Source: Cardiocondyla obscurior
Taxonomy: Eukaryota; Arthropoda; Insecta; Hymenoptera; Formicidae
Direction: 5' to 3'
Length of the DNA: 64,000 nt
Assembly: GCF_019399895.1 (NCBI RefSeq)
Contig: NC_091879.1
Location: forward strand, 4,481,001 to 4,545,000
This document shows positions 28,854 through 41,160 of the stretch, piece after piece. The first letter of the stretch is position 1; each line of letters starts with the position of its first letter. The position numbers were made by a program, and so were the translations under genes. The notes under the pieces are model-generated. The model did not search any database. It was given only the letters and a program-made list of their open reading frames with translations, and was not told the origin of the DNA.

Positions 28854-31800
28854 TCACCGTAATTCTCCAATTGGTGCATTTTGTGACCACAGTTCATCGA
28901 TAAATCTGTATAAGGTATCACTGACAGCTACCTGTAACAGACGTTAAAAAAATTTAAATAATAATAATAATAATTCCTACAAAATATATTCAACATTAAA
29001 CTTAATTAAATATTAATTTTTACCTTATAGGGTGTTGGATTCAAGTTTCTTTTATGATCGTTACGTAATGTATTAAGGGACTCTTGTACTCTGTTGCGAA
29101 TTTCTTGCAACGTAGGTAATGGCTGGCATAGCTTACCGTCTTTCCAATATATCTATAAGATATATTTTTATTTGTTAAACGTATCATATGTGTGGGTGTT
29201 AAATATAAATAATTTTTCTTTAAAAATTTATTATTATAGCCAGATGTTACCTTGTGCAAAGATTCTACTTGGGTCGGTGTGACGTTAGCTCTTTTAGTTT
29301 GTTGAAATGGATGCCTACAAAGAACCTTCTGCATTATTTGCGGTGGTTCTTCTGTTGTTTTCTGTAAGAGATCTATCAGGGCGTAGCCATCAGATCCATA
29401 CAATCGATAGGCATTCTTTCTGCCTGGTATCGTCACTTTTCCGACCTCTTGACTGAGCTTGATTCTCGGTTCGTTGTTTATTTCGACCATTTTATATACG
29501 CAACCCAGCGCTGGCTGTCTTTGGCATGTTACGAGATGGGTTCCAATACCGAAACAATCAATTTTGTGACTCTGGAAAATATTCTTCATATTTTTCATAC
29601 TCTTTATATTCTTTTTCATTCATCTACTAAATTCATAATTTGAAAATCTTTACCTGTTCATTCAAGCTTATTATAGTTTCTTCGTTAATGTCGTTTGATG
29701 CGCAAATCTTTAATTTGGCAAACCACGGTATATTGTACTTGACAGCTATTTTTTCAAAAATATCTCTTGCCACGTTACTGAGATATGCCAAATCGCCACT
29801 GTCGATCCTAATACCGAGAGCTTTGTATCCCAAATCGTTCAAAGCCAACGCTACCGCGCAGAAGTTTAAAAGACCGCTTCTATTTGAAAAGTATATTATC
29901 TATGAGACATTTAGATAATGGATACTATTCCGCTGTTAATTACAACTAAATATTAAATAAAAAAAGTAATTTAAACACCCGGTTTTTATAATTCTACATT
30001 AAATTATAAAACAAATCTTTTAAATTTTTATCACGTTATTTTTATACCGTTTGCAACATCAGATTCAAGTTTAAAACTAAAATAAAAAACACTGCACATA
30101 AAAAATTAAGCACAATAAAAGAGTAAGTAAGCATTGTAAAAGAGCTAAGACTAAATCTAACTTAAGCATTCATTTAATTAATACAAATATAATAGAATCA
30201 GCACTTCAACCAATTATATACTGTTCAAATTAAAAAAAAATTTAGATATTTGGACAAACAAAAATGTTGCTAATCGATATACTTAATACCGAAACGTCAT
30301 GATAATTTTACGTTTTATCTAGAAATAACAGGCAAAAGACAGGGAACAAATATGTGTAACATGGAATGTGCCCATATCAAATACCGAAAGAATTAAGAAG
30401 CAGAATTGGGAGGGGCACTATATAAGATCAACAGTATGGCATGTACCTACTATATTCTATACAACTAAATTCTAAAAAAAAAAAAAAAAAAAAAAATTCC
30501 TCGTTTTTCAATTGCCATGTCATGAGAATAATATTATATAACATAGTTAACAATTTGCCCATTTTACAGAATTCTGTTCTCCATTTAATATTTTTTCTAA
30601 GTAAAAAGAAGAGAAGATTAAATTAATTATGTCAGCTTTAAACAGAAGAATTATAGAAATACACGACAATTTACGTCCTATATATTTTATTAATGTGTAA
30701 TTTCCAACCACAATACATTATTTATGAAAGGATATTAATAGCTTTTGGTATCGTAATAAATATTAAAATATAATTTGCAAAGCGCAGCTCTAAGAAGAAA
30801 GAGGAAGGAAAGAATTGCGTTCGGCAAAACAGGCAAACAGAGCGATATCGTACCTCACATAGAGCTCACCCAATTCGCATCGTCTTAAAAAGCCATTCTT
30901 GTGAGGTTGCGAAGTTGGTTCTGATATAAAGGGGTTGTTTCTCACACCATTTTGAGCGTGTGTATTGGACCCGTTAGTTAGAAGTTTATTCTTTACATTT
31001 AGGCTGGCTACTTGTGCCTGCCTCGTGGCCGACGTCTCAATGCTACAAACACATTCCTGTTAAACTACAGTGTGTGTGTGTGTACATATACATGTTTTAA
31101 TGCCTGTTCGCGCGACGCGCTGATAAAAATAAATGTACAATCGCTAGTAAGATCAAATTAAAAATGTAATTTCGTTTCTTCGAAATACTGATTTAATCAT
31201 ACTAATTATATTTATTCGAGTTAAAAATCAATTTATAAGATGACAAAAAAAAAATGTATGAAATACATTTTATTTGCACAACCAAAATTACAACAAGTAA
31301 AATAAATTACTACATTGTGCGCATAGTTAGAACTAATCTAACCGTATATATGTCACACAACCTACCCCTACCGCATAAAAGCTAATTTATACATTAATAA
31401 TTGGCGTGCATAGTATACGTAATGTCTCAAAATATGTTTATAATATTTTAAATCAATTTTAAAAATTCCATGATGTTCTTAAAAAATTATTTGCATCTTT
31501 ATTAATACACATATTACGTGTTAAGTATCGAGATAAAAATACATTTTAGATAGAAATGTAAAAATGGTTATCAAATAATGAAAGTAAAATCGATTAACGT
31601 AACATATGAGACATTATAGTATACCAATGATGAAAAAACAATACAAATAAATTTAATGCGAACGTCATGCGAAAAATAAATATAAAATTGATACAAAAAT
31701 AAAAGAAAAAAAGCTTATAAGATGCAATTTTCGGAAGAAAAAAGTATTGAACGCTCTACTTAAAAGCGTTAAATAAGTGCGCGATCTAATTACATACCTC

Positions 31801-32757
31801 TTAACATCGTACGTGTCCACAAGAGCAGTAAACCTTTCTGGGAAAGCAACGGCATAACTGATCAAAGCAGCTAATTCTCCGTTAGAGGCTTGCGAGGCTA
31901 AAGCTCCTAACTCACTGGCAATAGTATCACGATGCTTGCAAGCGAGTTCCAATACGTCTAAAACGATTCCCGTTTCCTTATGCGCTAATGTCTGCAAGAA
32001 AAATCGATTAATTTTTTTTTTAATTACTTTTGCTGATAATAACAGGATTTCTCATAGGGTTTCGTTATTTAAAATTTAAATGCTTATCTAATATTAATTT
32101 ATTAATTGATAAAATATAATTTTTCTTGAACGCACTTACTTTCCCTTGCAAATCACTGATACTGGTAAAAGATGTAATATATGCGTGTGCGTGTGTGCCG
32201 CATACCGGTATATTAAATAACTTTCCAGCCAAGACATTACTAGTGCCATCAAATCCACCTGTACCATGGTAAATTATATTAAAGTTTATTTAATCGCCTT
32301 TAATTTTTTTCAATTTATATTTCATATATCTTGAATCAATTAAATAATTGTGAAATAATTTATAACTAAATAAATTCTACAACTGATTATGAAACACTCT
32401 GTATATATTTATGCATATGTTGAGGATGTAATCTATATATATATATATATATATATGTCAAATTGGAACTATATACTCTCAGTCTGACCTCCTAAATTGT
32501 TACTCATCACCTAGGCAGGACCAACTGGCACCGAGCGGTACAATGTATTGATCACAAAATTGTTGAGTATAGTGTAAGGGTGATTGAGTGATACCAGACA
32601 CCTTCGTTTTTATTATATATTATATTACGAATTGGCGTCGTTAAATTTAAAGTTTTTTTGCATATAATAATAGACAAGAATATGAATATTGTTCAAAATA
32701 TATTACGTAAAAGATAACTACACATTTTATCAGCAATAGAAAAATAACATAAAATGA

Positions 32758-32792
<35 letters not shown>

Positions 32793-34443
32793 CGCTTACG
32801 TCATGTAAGTTTTCGCAATATAAGACGTTGCGATATCGTACAGTAATTGCCGTGCATAATAATCGCTACAACGGATGTGCGTCACGCAAATAAAAATAGC
32901 AGCTGATAATTGAATTTGACTTTTTATGTGACAATTTTTAAATTCCAATTTATTTAAATAAACTTATAATGACGAACCACAATGGAAAATTTTATTAAAT
33001 TAAATTAAAAATTATAGTAAAACAATATATTTACCAACATAACTGTACTTGGATGCGCTCAATCCTCCATCTGGTCCTTGCGCTCGTCGAAGACCAAATT
33101 CAAGCAACGTGATATTTTTTCCAGCAACCATGCGATATCTTGCCGCGTTGGTTGCCATTAGACTTGCATAGTTAACCAGGGTCAACAAAGTCGTTTCCAA
33201 GAGCTGCACCATTATTAATGGTCCTTCTACTCTTAGCAATGGAACTCTATAATTAAAATCAACAATTAATCATATATATATACTTGATGAAAATTGTTCA
33301 CATTGGAATGTTATTTTTAAAAATAACTTTACATAAATTTACCTTGGAAATACGACTGATCCTTCATCAATTGCATATATTGTGACATTCTTTGCAGTAA
33401 GACTTTGCAGATAATCAAAAAATCTTTGGTCTACCGTAGGATCCATAGTCGACTTCAGGTACTTGATATCTGCAAAAAAAAAAAAATATATGATATAATT
33501 TATAAAAAAAATAATATATGTAGTAAAAAGCTTTCGAGAAAATACTGTACCACTGGAGGAATAATGAAATTTATTCAAGAACTTTATGCACTCCTCAAGA
33601 CCGGCAAAAATTGTAAATTCCCCTTGGAAAGGATTCTTGCGAAAAAATAAATCGAATACAGCGTGGTCGTTCATCTTGCCACTCTTCCAGTAAGCGTAAG
33701 CCATGGTAATTTGATACAAGTCTGAAAGCAAGCGTTGTTCGTCATAAAAAAAAAATAAAAAAAATAAAAAAACCATTTGAAACAGTTTGAAAAAATCTTA
33801 CAGAGAAAAGGATGTGATGAGTTGAGAATGAGTCATAAAAGAAGAAGAAAAACAAAAGAAAAATCAACTCTGCGTTGCGCACTACGAGAAACGCTCGCAC
33901 GTGCACTTTTGCATGTGAAAGAGACTTTGTGTCACATTCATTGACAAATGCCCCAACGTGAGATGAGCCCGCCGCCGATGTTCGAACGTAGCTTACGTCA
34001 TCGTTGCAGAATATTATTTACAAACGTTATTACACCGTTACGTCATGTACTCCCGCGTGCTCGATCGACGAAACGCGTTTTCGTCTTTCGCGTAATGTTC
34101 GTAGGTAGGTTTTTTTTTTTTTTTTCAGAGAAAAAAAGGGAGAAATTGCAAACGAGCCTGCGACAATTGAGGTTAGCTTTGAGGGAGGAGGAACTTTTGG
34201 AGGCGCACTTGCCCATCGTGTACCTGTGAGCAGCGGCTGAACGATGCCGTTCTGCCGCGAGTTGCAGCACGTCCCGCCGTCGTCGTCCGTCGACATCTCG
34301 AAAGGAGGATCGCTCGCGTGTGCCCACTGCCCCGAATAAACTTCGGCGCTTTCCTTCTCCGCAACAGCCGCGCTTCCACTTGCAGTTGCAGTACTCACGC
34401 TCACCTTCTGCACCTTCTGCATCTTGAAAACGAACGGATGCAT
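28854..34443 (-). CDS. Naprt: Nicotinate phosphoribosyltransferase
   Basis: The enzyme makes nicotinate mononucleotide from nicotinate, PRPP and ATP, the first step of the Preiss-Handler route to NAD. Coding exons, 5' to 3': 34,224-34,443; 33,551-33,721; 33,343-33,469; 33,035-33,246; 32,140-32,258; 31,798-31,991; optional 30,854-31,042; 29,654-29,879; 29,251-29,571; 29,024-29,152; 28,854-28,931. All junctions keep phase. Family signatures are QPLLTDLYQITMAYAYW near the N terminus, LLEFGLRRAQGPDGG, GFDGTSNVLAG, the active-site RIDSGDLAYLS and KIDCFGIGTHLV. Without the optional exon the product is 598 residues from the ATG at 34,443. The in-frame ATG at 34,296 (MSTDDDGG) would give 549, nearer the usual 538, and is a good alternative start. 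The promoter region upstream is GC-rich. Confidence 0.95.
30854..31042 (-). other. Candidate in-phase cassette exon of NAPRT
   Basis: A 189-nt open segment with a clean TTTGTAG acceptor and a GTACG donor lies inside the large intron between 31,798 and 29,879. It adds exactly 63 codons, rich in Asn, Ser, Thr and Gln (for example NKLLTNGSNTHAQNG), between VDTYDVKR and SGLLNF. Skipping it restores the conserved KRSGLLNF junction, so both forms are readable. Confidence 0.65.
32430..32458. repeat. TA microsatellite in a NAPRT intron
   Basis: Short TATATATA run in intron 5 (between 32,258 and 33,035); poly-A runs follow at about 32,762-32,790 in the same intron. Confidence 0.8.
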
Positions 34444-35210
34444 TACTTTTACAGACACGCGTACGTACGTACGTACGTACACATGCGCGCACGCACACTC
34501 AAAGATTATACACATACGCGTATTACCCGTCCCGCTAGACGCGCGGACGCATATTACATCAATCTAGTCGCGTAAGTAACCTTTATGACTTGGTTCTATC
34601 TTGCGAGGAAAAACACGATAACGGCAACGATTGACAAAGTAACGATAAGACTTGGAGCTTGGGGTAGAGCTTGATGTTCACTGAACGTCGACGGAGCCTC
34701 CGCGACTCCGGGGTCGAAAAGAGAGGAGGAGGAGGAGGAGGGTGGCGGTACGGGTAGCAGCCAAGCACACCGTGGAACGGGAGGAGCGGAAAAAGGGAAA
34801 GGAATGCGAGAGGCGGAGGGGCCTTACTTCGCGTGACGGGCACCAGGTTATCCGAACCTGTGACGACGACGTGATAACGTCGTCGACTAGCATGCCTTGG
34901 CGCGAGCCGCTGTGTGTACTGCCGGTTCGCGGGAATCGATAGGGAACGTTTCAAGGACGCGCGACGTCGTTGGCACGGCCTGTTACACCCGCTGATGCCA
35001 AGCCCTTCGGTTATCGTGGGTCTGCGCGATCGCGCACCCAACTTTCAGGTGGTCTACGCGCGAAAACCATAAGGTTGCCACACGCACAAAGCGTAGGCAA
35101 AGAGCACGATTACTCGTCAGTAAGGACCGATAAGATTTATCTTATCTCGACTTAACTTCTCAGCTCTCATTTCTGATTCTTAGAACTCGAAAGAGACGAA
35201 AAGTAAGTTA
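34444..35210. promoter_or_regulatory. GC-rich upstream region of NAPRT
   Basis: Between the NAPRT start and about 35,100 the base composition becomes GC- and CpG-rich, with an ACGT microsatellite at about 34,460-34,482 and a GGA-rich run at 34,722-34,745. This is the position of the 5' UTR and promoter. No TATA element can be assigned with confidence. Confidence 0.45.
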
Positions 35211-38200
35211 AACCGAGATTAAAGTTAGTCCGCATCGGTAGAAATGACGTTAATTAGCGCAGATTACTTTAATCTCCCTCTTAACACGTGCGGAAGAAGA
35301 TTACGAATTGTGTAATTTGGTATCTTATTCTCGTGCAAGTTCAGGAAATTCTTTAAAGTCGATGACTCAAGAAAGCACATATACTTTTATTGTTAGCTGT
35401 CCTATAATAATTGTCTTTATTGAATTGGTTTTTTTTACCTGTAGGTGAACAGTGGAATGAATGGGATCCTTTACTTCAGCTGTGCGTTTCATCTTGCCCG
35501 CGCAGCCCTTGTAAAGTACAACCCTCGTGCCGCAAAGCGCTTTTCCTTTGGAGAAACATTTTTTATTTGAAAAAAAAAAAACGCAAATATTTGTTAAAGA
35601 ATCTAATAAAAAAACGAGATTTTGGGAAAAATTTACTTAATCTGGAAAAACGAAAGAATTCTTGGCTGCAATTTTTATTTCAAGAAAAAAAAAAAAAAAA
35701 CTTTTGCGATAGTGTAATTTGTTTTCCCACGTTCTCGTTTTTTAAAAAGGTCTCAACATCTTTATCTTACAAATTGAAATTCTTCAAGTACAATTTACAA
35801 GTATAATACATTGTGCCAGATCTTTTGCAGATAAATACTAGGTCAACAATAGTATCTCTCTATCTCGCGAGCAATTTCACTGTTAAATTAAAAAAAGAAA
35901 TGGAGAATTTAACGAGATAAAAGGCAAATATTGCAAGGCCTACGTTCCCTTACGATTAGTTCACTTTTAAGATGTATACAAGTTGCACCTGCATAAAAGA
36001 ACTGTGACCAACAAGTGTATTTTTTTAAAGATGGAAAGTAAAAGATGTATCTGATGCAGGAACACATGCAGAAGCACTTTGATTAATTTTATAATAATTA
36101 TATTAATTTCGTATTTAAATATTAAATAGACCGAGTTCTACCTTAATAATTGGTGGTTTACTTACAACTTTATCGTCGATCTCGTATTGCGCAAAATATT
36201 TTCTTTTTCCGATTCTTCCAATTGTTCACTTCTATAAGTAATTCTTGTACATACGCGTGTTTCGGAATCACACACAAGTCCGTAAGTCTACAAATTTGCA
36301 CTAATTTCCTTGATATTTTCAGCTGTGCCAAGGTTTCAGCCGTTCGCCTTCCGTCTTATTTCAAAGCGTCGAGACACTCTGCGAGAAAAGGCCTGAACCG
36401 TGAAGGAACGACTCGTAGTCCCTCCACCACAAACGTGCTTGCGCATGCATTCCTGCTAATTCGTGACATAAGCCGGGTGATGCAGTAATTGAAGGGTTTG
36501 ATGCAAGAATCAATTCTCAAGTGTTGGCTGTTTTTGTCGAAATGGTAACATATTTTTTTTTTTTATCCCTGCTATAAAAAATAATAAAAACAAATTACAC
36601 ATATACATACAAAAGGATATTTTACTGCGACTATTACTTTTAATTTGATCTTTTTCTTTTAAATATAGATTGTATGAAAGATAAGATATGTATATAAGTT
36701 ATAGATCATTGTCACGCGTAAATATTCTAATGCGCGGTATATTATCTACAATTTAATTAGCTTTGCAAATATCGAATCTTTTTTCGTTGCGTTACAGATA
36801 AGAACGATATTTATCATTATAAAAAGATCAAAGTAGAAAAAATAAATTATGTTGTATTAAAATTCAGCAAAATTTCTTACGAGTTTTATTAAGAAAATTG
36901 CATATTTCGGCACGTTAAGGATTCTCTTGTAATATGGAAAGAAATGTAGGAAAAAAAAAAAATCATTTAATTATTATTATTTACGTATTTTCACCTATGT
37001 CTTTTTCGAGAATTAATTTACGTCAATTTAGACATTTGCAGAAAGAGAAGTAGTAATAGGGTGCGATGGCAATTAGCTAACAGTTCGATTAAACATAGGT
37101 ATCGTTAAGGGCAACACGTTGCCGCAACGTCGTTGCGGCAATCTTTTTCTCGACAGCTGAAGGAAGGAAGGAAGGAAGAAGCTTTTCGAATCCGGTCAAA
37201 GTTGACGTGCGGGAAAAAAGAATTAATGCGGGAGACTCTCGATTTATAAATTGCGTGTCACTTCTTCCACGGTTGGAATTGTGGTCGCCAAGTGGAACTT
37301 TGAGTCTCATTTCGATGAATCACGCTATCAAGTCTACAAAGACGTATTCTTTTTAGTCACGTCGGAATTTTCCCAATCGTTGTATTATATTATGTTAGAC
37401 GAGATTATCGCATCCGAGCAATTTCGTTCTAATTTACAACTAAACTAATTTTTATTATTTCAAAATCGAGATAGCGGATCACTGACATTTCTACTCTGAA
37501 GATCGTTACGTTCCTTTGTTTTTTAATATTTTTAATTGTGTTTATTTCGATTACATTATCAGTGATAAAATGATTTTTCCATCAGTCAAATAACTTTGAT
37601 ATAAGTACCAAGAGAAAGAGTTGAAAGCAAAAACATTCTCCGATAAAATTCTTTAAAATATTATCTCATATAAATTTTTATTACTTGGCTGATACCGGAT
37701 CACCACCCAGGACGTGCACGTGATGCATTACAATAAACTATTAAACAAAAAATATGTACATATATAGTTATCTTATCACTCATTTAAAATGTAGCTCTCA
37801 AATATAATATTATATATCTATAGAATGTCATTCATCTATTTAGATTCATGTCCAAGCGATAAAGTTAATTAATCGTAAGATATGACAGAGTTTGTATAAA
37901 TATAACGCAAAAGTGATAAGAAGCTCATTGAACATTAATTCATTCTGTGTGTGTTTTCTTTGCGTTGATTATCCTCGATTTATATCTCTTTTTCGAGAGA
38001 AACAGTAGAATGGTATTCCAATGAGATAACGATTAATAAAGGAAAGTAACGATGTTCAGGTAAGATACGAGTGAAATATAGAGCAAAGTGTAGTTAATCT
38101 TCTTTCTGCAGTTCGCAACCGCAATGCGCGTACAACGTGCACGTGTGTAAACGAAAGGCAGGATACGGCATTAACTGCCGCGGCGTCAGCAGCGGCAGTT

Positions 38201-40134
38201 AAGGTACATACGACGTTATCGCGATGTGCGTCGATCCTCACACGAAACGAAACCCACAGTTGGCATATCGCGCGAACTACCGAGAACTGAGGGAGACTGG
38301 ATTGGGCCCGAAGGATGCTGATCGAGAGGATGAGGGAAGAAGTAGCGGGGATCGCGATAGGGTCGGACGCTCTCCGTGACAAATGTCTCTCGCAATCAGT
38401 ATACGTACACCACGTCAGTTATCGCATTATTGTTTATCGGTAACTAGTATAGCGATTCATGCAGAAAAAAGATTTTTTATCTCAAATCACGATCAATATT
38501 TCTCGATGTGTATATTGTGTAATTTGACGCGATAATGTATACCGATTACGACATTGATATATTACGTTGCATCTTATCTTTTTCCCAGTGCTTTTTTATT
38601 CCTGAGCAAAGTCGTCTGGGATCTATGTCAATCGTTTGGTTTCGCTGAGCACATTTGCGGATATCCTTGCGCGAGAAATTTGTCGCCTATTTTCTCATTT
38701 GCGTGATAACGGCAAAATCCGTCCAACTCCGCTATCAGATATCTGCAATTAAATGATTCGATTAATATTTTACTTTTTTTTATAATAAAAGAATTACTCA
38801 TTTTACTTGAATAACAAATTGATATCCGCTTCAATTTTTACAGCTCAGAAACGAAAACCTTATAAAATTTTTTTACGACGTTGGTCTATGGTTGTATTAT
38901 CGCACGTTGTGCACGTCGTCCATTTATACGAGCTGATAAAATGTTCTTCCGCTCTATTCCAAATCAATGATATGGCCGTTTGAAGTTGCGTTGTTTTTAT
39001 TCATAATTACATGGGTCATCGATAACGCACACGCCAGTTCAATGACAGACACTTCTTTTTATATGGATATGTCATGAACGCGGGATGCAAGTCCAACTAA
39101 TTATATACAGTGAATTTATTTATTTATTTATTTATTTATATATAAATAAATAAATAAATAAAACGTCACAGTTGGTGTATTTATTAACACCAACTATTCT
39201 ACAAAATGATCCTCCGTGGTATTTGTCTGTTGTTAAATACGCTATGTTAATTTTCTGCATTACAACTGGCACTTTTGAATTATTGTTAATTACTAGCTTC
39301 GATTATTAGGACTGCGTGTCTTTGGCGTGTCGGTTTTAGAAAAATACTCAATTTTTGATTCTCTAAGGTCTAAAATGCAAGAATGACGACGATTGAGCCG
39401 CGAGCACTAGAGCGGTTTCCCGGATGCTCTTTCTCTGTCAAAAATTGATTATTTTTGTATATACAATATCACTATTCATTGTTATCTATATCTATAAGTG
39501 TCTGTATATAATTATAATATATCGGCAAGCGTCCGGAAAAAACGTAATCACAAAATACACGCTTATATCTCTATGAGCTAATAATGCTGTATCAATTTAA
39601 TGTGATTATACATGGTGGTTAGGTTTCTTTTTCTTTTTTTTTTTTCCTCTCTTTCTTTTTGTCTTTGCAATACAAACTACTTATTGTTTACGTACTGAAT
39701 GTTGCGTGTGTACTTGCTTTTTTTTCTCAGGGCCTGTAATGATTTCTATTACGCTTTCTGTGACGTTTAGCGCGTGTGCGAATGTATACGGAAGCACGGA
39801 CTAATTGTATCTACGTTACATAAACTACCTAACTAATTAACTAACTTAATCTTCCTTCCTAGAACTACTCAGACTTCTGTTTAACATTTACCTCATATAT
39901 CTCACTTATAAGAATAACGTCATGATCGTATTTGTAATATCGACTACAGCGCCTACACGTCTTGCTTATTGATAATTAATACTGCTAGACGACTAGACTT
40001 GTTTCATATAATATTCGATCTTATCCGCTCTTAAAGTTATTATCTAATTTGACACATAATTTTCGTATACAGTCTTAACATTTATGATGATGTTTGTATT
40101 GTGCTAAAAATATGTCACAGACTACAAAACTTTT

Positions 40135-40165
<31 letters not shown>

Positions 40166-40729
40166 TTTTTTTTTTTTTTTTTCCGTAAAATTTTCTCTTT
40201 TCACTTTTTGGTCATATGTTCCGTACAAACTTCCCTGTGGAATATCTGCTTGATTGCTGTGAGTAAAATAATGTTTTTCTTTAGAATATTCGTCACTGTT
40301 TGAATAATCTGCTACAATCGTATATAATCTGCTCATAGATTAATATTCTTATTACACGGTAAGTTGTAAATTTCATAACCAGGATAAATAGATACCAATA
40401 TAATTATCACAGAGTTGTCGAGATAATGTTATATAGTGTAAAATAGAATTAGTTTTATAACACGTTTTCCTACACATGTAAACTTTCTTGGAAATACCTC
40501 CTCGTCCGCAAACCTTAATTATTACTAATTATCCTAATGTTTTAACGTTAGGAAAATAAAAAATAAATTGGCAGTGTAAACGTTATTATCACAAAAAATT
40601 AATTGTGCTAACGCAACGAAATCTGTTAAGATTTAAATGACATCCTTGTAATAACAAAATTACTGAAAAATTATATTCTTTAAAACATTTAATAATTATT
40701 ATTACGCTAAATAAGATGTATAAATTGCA

Positions 40730-40760
<31 letters not shown>

Positions 40761-41160
40761 AGAAAATAAAACTAAGAGTATTAACACTTGAAATCTGGCT
40801 ATGAAATTTCAAACTTACTTTGCTACGCTGTAGGAAAGCTTCAACGCTAAGCTTACTAACGATTAATGGAAGTTCATCAATATCTCATATTAACGAACAT
40901 TTCTATCAGACGGTAGAAAGACATACGTATTCAATAAATAACTAACAAAATATGCAATACCAACAACAACGTACTTAATGCTAAATGTATATAAATAATT
41001 TAAGAATAAAACATACAAAATTGCTCGTACCTTAGCACCGTTAATCTCTGGAAATAAATTTAATATACGACAGATATTAATACACGATCAATATACGATC
41101 ACCTCGGCAGAGTATTCATCCGAAATTCTAAGACCAGTCCTCGTACTGACTGCCCATGGT
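35211..41160. other. Six kilobases without a recognised gene
   Basis: Mostly AT-rich sequence with homopolymer and microsatellite runs: GGAA at 37,160-37,180, TTTA/TAAA at 39,115-39,165, a CTT/T-run at 40,135-40,182 and ATT at 40,730-40,760. A GC-richer island lies at 38,110-38,380. One possible terminal exon is listed separately at 38,628-38,742. The segment nearest 41,160 probably contains the zinc-finger gene 3' UTR. Confidence 0.5.
38628..38742 (-). CDS. Possible terminal exon of an unidentified gene
   Basis: After a TTGCAG-type acceptor (plus-strand CTGCAA at 38,743), the minus strand encodes 37 residues beginning YLIAELDGFCRYHANEK and ending SAKPND followed by a stop. The composition looks protein-like and differs from the surrounding sequence, but no partner exon was found upstream and I do not recognise the family. 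A chance open frame remains possible. Confidence 0.25.

Noticed and set aside
34030..34515. Overlapping minus-strand frames around NAPRT exon 1
   Set aside because: Only one of them carries the QPLLTDLYQ junction when spliced; the others have no homology and extend into intron sequence.
37117..37141. Short palindrome TTGCCGCAACG/CGTTGCGGCAA
   Set aside because: An isolated 24-nt inverted repeat with no neighbouring gene start or element signature; too little to assign a function.
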